From Chloroflexota bacterium (GTDB taxonomy: Bacteria > Chloroflexota > Dehalococcoidia > Lucifugimonadales > Lucifugimonadaceae), in the NCBI GenBank assembly GCA_002730795.1, contig PCAX01000051.1:1-8721 (forward strand): a stretch of 8,721 nucleotides of DNA. The letters run 5' to 3'. Of the stretch, positions 1-6,696 are shown in pieces. The position numbers and the translations under genes were made by a program. The notes under the pieces were generated by a model. It had not been told where the DNA came from, made no database searches, and saw nothing but the letters and a program-made list of their open reading frames with translations. How positions within the stretch are numbered: position 1 is the stretch's first letter; every line of letters starts with the position of its first letter.

Positions 1-19
1 ATTATTATATATAATGTTA

Positions 20-538
20 TCAAATAATTATTGATCGGAAAATATCAATGTCTGTACCTACCTCTATAACCAAATTATTATTTCTCGGAGCTCCATATAA
101 TATTCCTGCATTGCGAGTTAATAAAGAATCCTGAACGACAGCATCGCAAAACCTGTAAAAAACGTTATAAGCTAATTTTAAAGCTGGGTATACTGATGGT
201 GTAATCAAGATTTCTGATGCTTTATTCTCAAGAATCGTTTTCCAAGAATGACAAAATGGAAGATAAAAACAGTTTAACATTCCAATGACATGAAGAACAT
301 CAATACAATAATGTTCTAGAAATCGTTGTATTCCCCATAAGTGAATGAAACGATCTAAAATATGTGGAATTAACATTGAGCTTGTATTAAGTGAAAATTG
401 TATCAATCCATCAGGAACGGAATGACAGTTGTTTTTTGATAAAGAGAGCGAATATACTTCATGGCCACGTTGAATGAAATAACTCGCACGTGTGTAAGCA
501 TACACATCATGCGAACGATGTAGAAAAGCAATCCTCAA
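20..538 (-). CDS. Family 4 glycosyltransferase, N-terminal domain only (truncated)
   Basis: N-terminal, acceptor-binding half of a GT-B glycosyltransferase. Seen: MRIAFLHRS opening, RGHEV (24-28) after the first helix, IDVLHVIG (79-86), CDAVVQDSLLTR (131-142) and VIEVGTDIDIF (157-167), the equivalent of the vipNGvDtdvF strand that joins the two domains. The reading frame ends in TGA five residues later, at 172 instead of the usual 350-400, so the donor-binding C-terminal domain is missing. The 19 bases left before the window edge are AT only but for one C on the coding strand and do not show a resumed domain. It may be a pseudogene, a split gene whose second half lies beyond the edge, or a sequence error. 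Start is TTG, with an in-frame TAA five codons upstream and no ATG option. Without its second domain it is unlikely to work alone. Confidence 0.75.
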   Translation of the reverse strand: MRIAFLHRSHDVYAYTRASYFIQRGHEVYSLSLSKNNCHSVPDGLIQFSLNTSSMLIPHILDRFIHLWGIQRFLEHYCIDVLHVIGMLNCFYLPFCHSWKTILENKASEILITPSVYPALKLAYNVFYRFCDAVVQDSLLTRNAGILYGAPRNNNLVIEVGTDIDIFRSIII

Positions 539-608
539 TAAACGAAAGATTTACTCCTGACTTTGGCTAGTAAAACGTGGAGTACAATTGAGTTTATTAA
601 TATGGAAA

Positions 609-1634
609 TTATTCAGAAACCTTTATTTCGGTTTCAAAAAAATCAATTAACCACTGATTATAATCCATTTTTCCTTCTAACATTATTACCCTTCTTTCAG
701 CCCATGTCGATTCTAAGTTCTCATTCTTCAATAGTTTCCCAATTGTATTAAGAATCTTAGTCTGCTCATGAGGAAAATATCCAAATGAAAGTTTATACTT
801 ACTCTCCAATTCATTAATAACTGAAGACATATCATTAAAACTGTTTATTCTAACCGATGGTATTCCTAAAACTGCACCTTCAACTGTCATGGTCTGTGAA
901 TCGGAAACTAAAAGTTTTGAAAATGCAAGAACGTGGTGAAGGTCCCATGGATCTATTTGATGTGATATATCGTTCTCAGCTGAAACAACAATTTCATAAC
1001 CTAAACAGATGTCCTTAATTTTTCTCCAAAGATTATTAGTTATACCCTTATGCCCGATATCATGATGTGCCTGCAATGCGGAGAACCTGGCAACTATATA
1101 TTTTTTTTCTTTAAGACCATATTTTTCAATTACTTTGTGATCTGGCGAAAAATTGTTCGGGTGTAGATATGCCAATTCATGATATGAAGGGACAAAAACA
1201 CGTTTATTACCCCAAATTTTATAGCAAATACATGTTGGGTTGATAACTTTTGTGCTAAATGGATACGTTAACAAAGAGTAAAGGGGAATTGATGAGTCAT
1301 CATCCTCATTAAAATTGAAGGATGGTACATTTGCAATTGCTGTCAGATGTGCTATAGAAACAGAAGTTCCAAAAGCAAACGAGAAATTTAATTTTCGATT
1401 CAATTTAAAGATTTTTATATCTCTTTCTATGAGTTCCAAAAACATTCTAAAAAGATTCTGTCTCGGACTAGACAAACAAGTATAGTTAATATTATAGTGC
1501 TCAAGTAAAATATTAGTAACATCTTTATTTCTTGTTACAACTGTGACAAAATTATTTTCAGCTTCAAGAAATTTGATAAAATTACGGAATAAATGGACAT
1601 GAGCTGGATGACCTATATCAAAAAGTATTTTCAA
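609..1634 (-). CDS. DUF354 family GT-B-like protein
   Basis: Member of DUF354, a family in the GT-B/UDP-GlcNAc 2-epimerase superfamily found in polysaccharide loci; its reaction is not established, and a glycosyltransferase role is the usual guess. Seen: the N-terminal DIGHPAHVHLFRNFI (6-20), an FGTSVSIAHLTA segment (88-99), the acidic FNEDDDSSIP (107-116) followed by YPFSTKVINPTC (124-135), and in the second domain DSQTMTVEGAVLGIPSVR (245-262), which lies where GT-B proteins bind the nucleotide. No membrane segment. Length of 341 is normal, so both domains are present. The start is TTG: MKILFDIGHPAH is the conserved opening, and an in-frame TAA lies five codons upstream with no ATG between. 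Follows the acyltransferase gene after 144 bases and precedes the family 4 glycosyltransferase fragment by 70. Confidence 0.85.
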   Translation of the reverse strand: MKILFDIGHPAHVHLFRNFIKFLEAENNFVTVVTRNKDVTNILLEHYNINYTCLSSPRQNLFRMFLELIERDIKIFKLNRKLNFSFAFGTSVSIAHLTAIANVPSFNFNEDDDSSIPLYSLLTYPFSTKVINPTCICYKIWGNKRVFVPSYHELAYLHPNNFSPDHKVIEKYGLKEKKYIVARFSALQAHHDIGHKGITNNLWRKIKDICLGYEIVVSAENDISHQIDPWDLHHVLAFSKLLVSDSQTMTVEGAVLGIPSVRINSFNDMSSVINELESKYKLSFGYFPHEQTKILNTIGKLLKNENLESTWAERRVIMLEGKMDYNQWLIDFFETEIKVSE

Positions 1635-1737
1635 CAGTGATCGGCGTTAATCATTTTATTAAATTTATTTGACTTTCAAATACAAACATGAAAAACGTAA
1701 TAGACAAAAAAATGGATTATACTTGTAACCAACTATA

Positions 1738-1761
1738 TAACAAATATATATTTATTTGTTA
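1738..1761. repeat. Short AT-rich inverted repeat between the acyltransferase and DUF354 genes
   Basis: TAACAAATA (1738-1746) and its exact reverse complement TATTTGTTA (1753-1761) flank a six-base AT loop. It lies just past the acyltransferase stop codon, in the longest gene-free gap of the window (1635-1778, 144 bases). The stem has only two G-C pairs and is not followed by a T run on the minus strand, so it is a poor terminator. One arm overlaps a minus-strand TATATTTG (1748-1741), which fits the Bacteroidota -7 consensus TAnnTTTG, but no -33 TTG is found at the right distance. Either an operator or chance in AT-rich DNA is possible. The rest of the gap shows nothing I can name. Confidence 0.3.
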
Positions 1762-1778
1762 CGGTTTGTAAAATAAAT

Positions 1779-2603
1779 CTATGCAACTACACTTTTAAAT
1801 GGTCTATTTGAATAATACCGCAAACCACATTTTCTTACATAATCTCGAAAATCATCTGTTTCAACGTCTTCTACTCCTGAGTAGGTCAATTCCTCTACGT
1901 CAAACTTACAATTGTTAACCGTTATTATTGGATATTCCAATTTAATTGAAGGATTGATACCATGATATTTTGCGATTTTCATATAATCTGAAATAATATT
2001 TTTTACTTTCAGTATTTTTGTTTCTTTATCAATGGGTTTTATTTCTTTAATAAATTTTGCAGGATTCCCTCCAAAAATACAATTTTCCTTTAAATTTTTT
2101 GTTACAACACTTTGGGCTCCAACAACTACATTTTTTCCGATATTCACTCCCATTAAAATAACAGACCTGTAACCTACAATAACTCCATCAAATAATTTAA
2201 CGCTTGCAAATGTTCTCGGATGTCCTTCCAATACAGAAAGCCAATATCCATGTGTTATTATTGAAACGTGATGACTTAAACCAACATCATTACCAATTAC
2301 TACTGGTTCACATACATTAATAAAATTATTATGAATGGTACAGCGATCACCAATTTTAAGGTTTGCGTTTGGATGATATCGTCCTCCACCTCCAACACGC
2401 AAACCTGAGCTGTGATAGAGATGTTCTCCAAATATTACATTATTACCGAAAATTTGGATATCATCCCCTAATCTGCTGTATTTACCAATAGTAAATTCAC
2501 CTCTCACATTCACGGATATATCTCTACCAAAATCAACAGGTTCATCTATATTTATATCCTTTGCACTAATAAAAATGTTCTTTTTTTTATTTTCGTATTT
2601 CAT
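1779..2603 (-). CDS. Left-handed beta-helix acyltransferase with C-terminal extension
   Basis: Predicted to move an acyl group from CoA or ACP to a sugar hydroxyl or amine. Seen: hexapeptide repeat region from about residue 24 to 185 (IGKYSRLGDD, IGDRCTIHNN, IGNDVGLSHH, IVGYRSVILMG, IGKNVVVGAQSVVTKN), ending in GGNPAK (178-183). Candidate catalytic histidines are H111, H112 and H118 in the LSHHVSIITHGYW segment (109-121). About 85 residues follow the helix (190-274), with an Asp/Glu-rich part near 236-255 and a basic CGLRYYSNRPFKS end; similar tails occur in some relatives but their role is unknown to me. Directly following KAS III and SDR genes, it is the best candidate in the window for putting their product on a sugar (inference). 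ATG start; very AT-rich gene, with stretches near 23 percent GC. Confidence 0.85.
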   Translation of the reverse strand: MKYENKKKNIFISAKDINIDEPVDFGRDISVNVRGEFTIGKYSRLGDDIQIFGNNVIFGEHLYHSSGLRVGGGGRYHPNANLKIGDRCTIHNNFINVCEPVVIGNDVGLSHHVSIITHGYWLSVLEGHPRTFASVKLFDGVIVGYRSVILMGVNIGKNVVVGAQSVVTKNLKENCIFGGNPAKFIKEIKPIDKETKILKVKNIISDYMKIAKYHGINPSIKLEYPIITVNNCKFDVEELTYSGVEDVETDDFRDYVRKCGLRYYSNRPFKSVVA

Positions 2604-2626
2604 GTTACAATTATCTTCATGATTTC

Positions 2627-3310
2627 CTAATACAAACCCCCATTTATATCAATAGAGGCCCCATTGATATAGTCTGTTTCTATTAAAAGTTTGATCGTTT
2701 TTAAAATATTTTCTGGATCCCCAAAATCACCGGTGGGTATCCTTTTTTTGAGTATATCTTGATACTCCCGCGGAACTTCTTTGATCATACCTAAACTGTA
2801 ATATCCTAAATTTAAATTATTTATAGTGATTCCTTTTCTGGCATTCTCTATTGCAATACTTCTAATCAGGCCCCATAGACCAGCTTTTGACGCTGCGTAA
2901 GCACTAGCTCCTGGTACCAACGTTTGTGCTACTACAGAAGAAAAATTGATAATTCTTCCATAGCCTTCCTCTCTCATAATAGGCAATACCTCACGAATTA
3001 CGTTAAAAGTACCTATCAGATTAACATTTATTACATCTGACCATTTATCTATATCTGCCTTATGGGCAACTGAGGCATAGTTAATTCCAGCACAATTGAT
3101 AAGTGTTGAATGCTCTATTGAACTTGTGATAGATGCGATCCATTCCTTGACATCTGAATAACTAGAGATATCAACTTTCATCAAATACTTTGCTTTATCA
3201 GAGTCTGGTAAGGTCTTATTATAAGTTCCGTATACTGTAGTACCAGTTTCCCAAAACTTTTCAAACAAGTATTTACCAATTCCTCTTGATGAACCAGTAA
3301 TTATTATCAT
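2627..3310 (-). CDS. Short-chain dehydrogenase/reductase, FabG-like
   Basis: Classical SDR, probably reducing a 3-oxoacyl thioester to the 3-hydroxy form given its neighbour, the KAS III gene; a sugar substrate is the alternative. Seen: cofactor motif TGSSRGIG (5-12), NCAG (72-75), Asn97 in NVNLIG, Ser125 in NFSSV (122-126) and YAASK (138-142) with Tyr138 and Lys142, so the Asn-Ser-Tyr-Lys tetrad is complete. The C-terminal IDINGGLY matches the usual vDGG(x) end of FabG-type proteins. At 227 residues it is slightly shorter than typical FabG (about 245), starting almost directly at the first beta strand. It begins with ATG, 83 bases after the KAS III stop, a gap holding no clear terminator. 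A 23-base gap leads to the acyltransferase gene. Confidence 0.9.
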   Translation of the reverse strand: MIIITGSSRGIGKYLFEKFWETGTTVYGTYNKTLPDSDKAKYLMKVDISSYSDVKEWIASITSSIEHSTLINCAGINYASVAHKADIDKWSDVINVNLIGTFNVIREVLPIMREEGYGRIINFSSVVAQTLVPGASAYAASKAGLWGLIRSIAIENARKGITINNLNLGYYSLGMIKEVPREYQDILKKRIPTGDFGDPENILKTIKLLIETDYINGASIDINGGLY

Positions 3311-3393
3311 TTTATTTAATTCAAGAATTTAGATTAGACTTCAATACAATTTGTTGAAACTAAATCAATAAAATGTATTAATTACAAATAAGT

Positions 3394-4389
3394 TTACGAC
3401 CATTTAATAATTGAAGCTCCATAAGTCCACCCCGATCCTACAGCGGCAAAAAGTATTAAATCATCTTTCTTCAGTCGTTTTGATTTGTTTAATTCATCAA
3501 GTAATATGGGAATAGTACCACCTGATGTATTGGCATACCTGTCCATATTCGTCATTACCTTTTCAAATGGTAAACCTATTAATTCGGCAGTTTTTTTTAA
3601 TATGCTAATACTCGGTTGATGTGGTATCATGAAATCAATTTCGTTTATATCTATACCAGTATCTCTTAATACCTGATTTATTGCTTTTGGTAATACTCGA
3701 GTTCCCGTATTATACACTTCTCTACCCTTCATTTGAAAATAATGAAGTCCTTTATTAACAGTATCTAAACTGCTTGGCATTTCAGATCCACCAGCTGGAA
3801 CAGTAAAATTATATTTACCACTACCATCAGAATATAATCTATAAGCTAAAAAACCTTCATTGATATTAGCTTGAGAGACAACAGCTGCGCCGGCCCCATC
3901 TCCAAAAAATACACAACTTCTTTTTTCCCAATCTGTAATCTTTGAAAAGGTATCTGCCCCAATAACCAGAACATTCTGATAAACTCCGCTTGCAATATAT
4001 TGGGCGGCTACAGACATAGAAAAGAGAAAACCAGAACATACCGCTGAAAGGTCAAAAGCAACAGCGTTATACGCTTTCAGTTTATCCTGTACAAAACATG
4101 CAGTTGATGGAGCTAATCTATCCGGTGTTGCAGTAGCAACAATAATTAAATCTATATCCTTAACATTTAATCTCGCATCTTCAATTGCTTCTTGTCCAGC
4201 TTTCCAAGCTAAGTCACTGGTAGCTTCATCTTTTCCAGTTATTCGCCGTTCCTTAATACCTAAAGTCTCATAAATCCAATCTGCGTTAGTGTCAACAATT
4301 GTTTCTAAGTATTCATTAGTATAAATGTTTTCAGGAACATATGAACCTGTACCAATTATCTTAGCTCTTTTAACTATTTGATGCATCAT
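3394..4389 (-). CDS. 3-oxoacyl-ACP synthase III (FabH-like, KAS III) of a polysaccharide locus
   Basis: KAS III enzymes condense an acyl-CoA starter with malonyl-ACP to give a 3-oxoacyl-ACP. Seen: thiolase fold of 331 residues with all three catalytic residues: Cys118 in DLSAVCSGF (113-121), His257 in PHQPS (256-260) and Asn287 in YANTSGGTIP (285-294, usual form YGNTSAASIP). Also GTGSYVPE (13-20), GIKERR (44-49), FFGDGAGAAV (161-170) and the C-terminal GSGWTYGAS (318-326), altered from the usual GGGLTWGA. The intact triad argues for a working enzyme. Housekeeping fabH normally sits with plsX, fabD or acpP; here it sits between a sugar deacetylase and a short-chain reductase, so a dedicated role in making a sugar acyl group is inferred. 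Two adjacent ATG codons (4389 and 4386) could start it; the first is used here. No ACP gene is visible nearby. Confidence 0.92.
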   Translation of the reverse strand: MMHQIVKRAKIIGTGSYVPENIYTNEYLETIVDTNADWIYETLGIKERRITGKDEATSDLAWKAGQEAIEDARLNVKDIDLIIVATATPDRLAPSTACFVQDKLKAYNAVAFDLSAVCSGFLFSMSVAAQYIASGVYQNVLVIGADTFSKITDWEKRSCVFFGDGAGAAVVSQANINEGFLAYRLYSDGSGKYNFTVPAGGSEMPSSLDTVNKGLHYFQMKGREVYNTGTRVLPKAINQVLRDTGIDINEIDFMIPHQPSISILKKTAELIGLPFEKVMTNMDRYANTSGGTIPILLDELNKSKRLKKDDLILFAAVGSGWTYGASIIKWS

Positions 4390-4419
4390 AAATAATTTGA
4401 AGCTATGATAGAAAACGCC

Positions 4420-5058
4420 CTACAGAATCCATCGTACTACTTCAAAAACCTCAGCATATTTTTCACCGATCTGTGTTCCGCGGGTCCTAGCTAAACCTGT
4501 AATAAAATCTTCTGAAGCATAATAGCGATGCTTTTGAGATTCATAACAGCTTAAAGCACTTAATTTCCTATCAAGATGTATTTTATTAAAAACTATAAAT
4601 GATCGCGTAGAAAAATTTATATTATTCCATGGTATCTCATACCCTAGAATAGATTTCATTTTAAATGCTCTCAAACCTTCTTTTGCAATAGTGCTATGAT
4701 CTTGATGTAAATCTTCCAAGCAAGGCATAAAAACTAAATCTGGATCTATTTCTTTATTTAGTTGAACAAGATTTTCTAGTATATCCTGACGATTTTCAGA
4801 AAAACGTCTAACAGGATATTTATAAATCATGAGATTGTCCTTGTCTATCCCCAATGCTCTAGTAGCTTTTTTTACCTCTTTACCTAGAATATTCTTTGGA
4901 TATTGAGAGGGTACCGATTCTTCCGCCAAGGAAAATACCGCATAATATATTTCTATTCCATCATCTAGAAATCTTGAAATACTAGCACCACAACCAAACT
5001 CTCCATCATCTGTATGGGGAGAAAGCACTAAAACTCTGCTAAAGGGTAAATTATTCAT
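4420..5058 (-). CDS. PIG-L/LmbE family zinc-dependent N-deacetylase
   Basis: Expected to hydrolyse an N-acetyl group from an amino sugar, either a nucleotide sugar or a lipid-linked one, leaving a free amine. Seen: the metal and catalytic motif SPHTDDGEFGCG (13-24), a PHTDD variant of the usual PHPDD, supplying His15, Asp17 and Asp18; the second motif HQDH (118-121), where His121 is the third zinc ligand; and the C-terminal RTRGTQIGEKYAEVFEVVR stretch (191-209) typical of sugar-specific members. No signal peptide or membrane segment, so cytoplasmic. Length of 212 is normal. It lies 22 bases after the epimerase gene and 30 bases before the ketoacyl synthase gene, which suggests that the amine it frees is re-acylated by the following genes (inference). 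ATG start; no Shine-Dalgarno visible. Family firm, substrate unknown. Confidence 0.9.
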   Translation of the reverse strand: MNNLPFSRVLVLSPHTDDGEFGCGASISRFLDDGIEIYYAVFSLAEESVPSQYPKNILGKEVKKATRALGIDKDNLMIYKYPVRRFSENRQDILENLVQLNKEIDPDLVFMPCLEDLHQDHSTIAKEGLRAFKMKSILGYEIPWNNINFSTRSFIVFNKIHLDRKLSALSCYESQKHRYYASEDFITGLARTRGTQIGEKYAEVFEVVRWIL

Positions 5059-5080
5059 GATTAATACTCATTCATTAAAT

Positions 5081-6193
5081 CTATAAATATATATCACGAG
5101 GATTTGCTAGACAGTCAAGTAATCGGTCAACAATTAATCTTCCCGCATTACCGTCCCCAAATAAATCTAATCTTGGCTGTTCTTGAGGAATTGTTTGATG
5201 AGCGGCTTCAAGAATTCTATTTTTATCTGAATCTACAAGTCTGTTCCATCCATTATCTAGAGTCTCCGGCCATGATGTGTTGTGAAATAATGTTATACAA
5301 GGACATTGACAGAAATAGGCTTCCTTCTGCATGCCACCAGAATCAGTGAATATCGCACAGGCATCCAGTACCAATCTTAAGAGTTCTAAATATCGTAGAG
5401 GTTTAATTAAACGAATCTGGGGAGCTCTATTAATTCGTTCATAAAGATCAATATTCTTTAAATTTTCTATCGTCCTTGGATGCAATGGCAATACAATCGG
5501 TTTATCCAATTCCAAGAATGCCACAAAAATATCCTTCAATCGTTTCTTTTCATCTGTGTTACGAGGACGGTGAACGGTACCCAAAAAATACTCTCCAGGT
5601 TGAATTTCCAAATTATGAAATATAGTTAAATCTTCTTGAACTTTATCTCTCATGCGCAGATGCAAGTCATACATTACATCCCCTGTAAAAAACACGCCAT
5701 CACAAATTCCTTCTCTTTCCAAATTCTTAACACAATTTTGAGTTGAACAAAGTAAAATCGCTGAAATCCGATCAGTTAGAATACGATTAACTTCCTCCGG
5801 AATACGAAGACTAAAGTTTCGTGCTCCAGCTTCAACATGGGCGATTGGTACGCACAACTTTACTGCGGAAAGTGAACCCGCTAGTGTTGAGTTTGCATCT
5901 CCAAATACAAGAACCATGTCGGGTCGCTCATTATTGATAATCTTTTCCAGTCTAATTAATGTATTACTTAGTTGTTCCGCATGTGAACCTGAACCGACAT
6001 TAAGGTTATATTTTGGTTTGGGCAAATTCAGATCTTCAAAAAATATTTTAGACAAATCATAATCATAATGTTGACCCGTGTGAACAATTATCTCATTAAT
6101 ATCATTAGACTTAGAGATCTTATGTATACACTCTGACACTACAGCCGCCTTTATGAACTGCGGTCTGGCACCAACTATAGTCACAATTTTCAA
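5081..6193 (-). CDS. wecB: Non-hydrolysing UDP-sugar 2-epimerase (WecB family, WbpI/WlbD-like)
   Basis: Interconverts C2 epimers of a UDP-2-acetamido sugar by elimination of UDP and re-addition: UDP-GlcNAc/UDP-ManNAc in WecB, or the 2,3-diacetamido uronic acid in WbpI. The neighbours favour the second. Seen: GARPQFIKAA (8-17, Arg10 and Lys15), HTGQHYD (38-44), FGDANSTLAG (97-106), HVEAGAR (119-125), PEEVNR (132-137), GTVHRPRNTD (205-214) and DSGGMQKEAYF (284-294). The QKEAYF form of the last motif is common in the WbpI group. Odd point: the following loop reads TLFHNTSWPE (301-310), where relatives usually have an Arg and TE in a LRDxTEWxE pattern. The start is TTG within a four-base overlap with the previous stop; no ATG precedes the conserved MKIVTIVGARPQF. 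Length of 370 is normal. Symbol denotes the family; wbpI would be the name if the uronic acid substrate is right. Confidence 0.92.
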   Translation of the reverse strand: MKIVTIVGARPQFIKAAVVSECIHKISKSNDINEIIVHTGQHYDYDLSKIFFEDLNLPKPKYNLNVGSGSHAEQLSNTLIRLEKIINNERPDMVLVFGDANSTLAGSLSAVKLCVPIAHVEAGARNFSLRIPEEVNRILTDRISAILLCSTQNCVKNLEREGICDGVFFTGDVMYDLHLRMRDKVQEDLTIFHNLEIQPGEYFLGTVHRPRNTDEKKRLKDIFVAFLELDKPIVLPLHPRTIENLKNIDLYERINRAPQIRLIKPLRYLELLRLVLDACAIFTDSGGMQKEAYFCQCPCITLFHNTSWPETLDNGWNRLVDSDKNRILEAAHQTIPQEQPRLDLFGDGNAGRLIVDRLLDCLANPRDIYL

Positions 6194-6696
6194 TTAATTC
6201 GATTCCCTCTTTTATCTACTTCGCCAACCACTTTACCGGGATTTCCTACAATTAGAGCATATTCCGGTACATCCTTTGTCACCACCGTGCCGGATCCGAT
6301 AACAGCATATTTACCAATTGTCACGCCACATAAAATGGTTGCATTCGCCCCTATAGAGGCTGACTTTTTTACCAGGGTTTTCTGATAGAAATTGCTGCCT
6401 CGTTGAGGAAACTCAGATCGAGGAATCTTTATATTGGTAAACACCATTGATGGACCGCAGAAAACATAATCTTCCAGTTCTACTCCTTCATAAAGAGACA
6501 CATTATTTTGAATTTTTACATGATTGCCGATCTTCACATTATTTCCAATGTTAACATTCTGGCCGATGGAACATCCCTTACCTATTTGAGCACCAGATTG
6601 AACATGACAAAAATGCCAAATCTTAGTATCCTTTCCAATAACAACGTTTTCATCTACATAACTTGATTCATGTACAAAATAGTCACTTTCAGGCAT
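6190..6696 (-). CDS. Left-handed beta-helix N-acetyltransferase, WbpD/WlbB-like
   Basis: Likely acetyl-CoA-dependent N-acetylation of the 3-amino group of a UDP-2-acetamido-3-amino uronic acid. Seen: hexapeptide repeats from about residue 18 to 70 and again from 114 to 140 (for example IGANAT, VTIGKY, VIGSGT), split by a loop with VFTNIKIPRS (85-94), then KTLVKKSASIGANATILCG (106-124) and the closing GNP (151-153). The VFTN..xPRS loop followed by TLV..GASIGANATI is the signature of the WbpD/WxcM-N branch of sugar N-acetyltransferases, from memory of the family. The 168-residue length is a little short but complete. It overlaps the upstream dehydrogenase by one base and the downstream epimerase by four (TTGA), so the three genes are tightly coupled. 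An O-acetyltransferase role is less likely given this context. Confidence 0.87.
   Translation of the reverse strand: MPESDYFVHESSYVDENVVIGKDTKIWHFCHVQSGAQIGKGCSIGQNVNIGNNVKIGNHVKIQNNVSLYEGVELEDYVFCGPSMVFTNIKIPRSEFPQRGSNFYQKTLVKKSASIGANATILCGVTIGKYAVIGSGTVVTKDVPEYALIVGNPGKVVGEVDKRGNRIN

Noticed and set aside
1..22. Simple frameshift that would restore the family 4 glycosyltransferase
   Set aside because: One alternative frame stays open to the window edge, but its residues (INNYLITLYII) do not resemble the start of a GT-B C-terminal domain, and 22 bases are too few to judge.
563..751. Plus-strand open frame of 62 codons
   Set aside because: Lies mostly antisense to the DUF354 gene, whose protein is clearly conserved; the plus-strand product shows no recognisable motif.
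3311..3393. Possible promoter in the 83-base gap before the SDR gene
   Set aside because: Only a 7-of-8 match (TACATTTT) to TAnnTTTG and no -33 element at suitable spacing; expected by chance in AT-rich DNA.
3394..4389. Housekeeping fabH of fatty-acid synthesis
   Set aside because: No plsX, fabD, acpP or other fatty-acid gene next to it; every neighbour is a sugar or acyl-modification enzyme.
5104..5349. Plus-strand open frame of 81 codons
   Set aside because: Antisense shadow of the epimerase C-terminal coding region, with no motif of its own.
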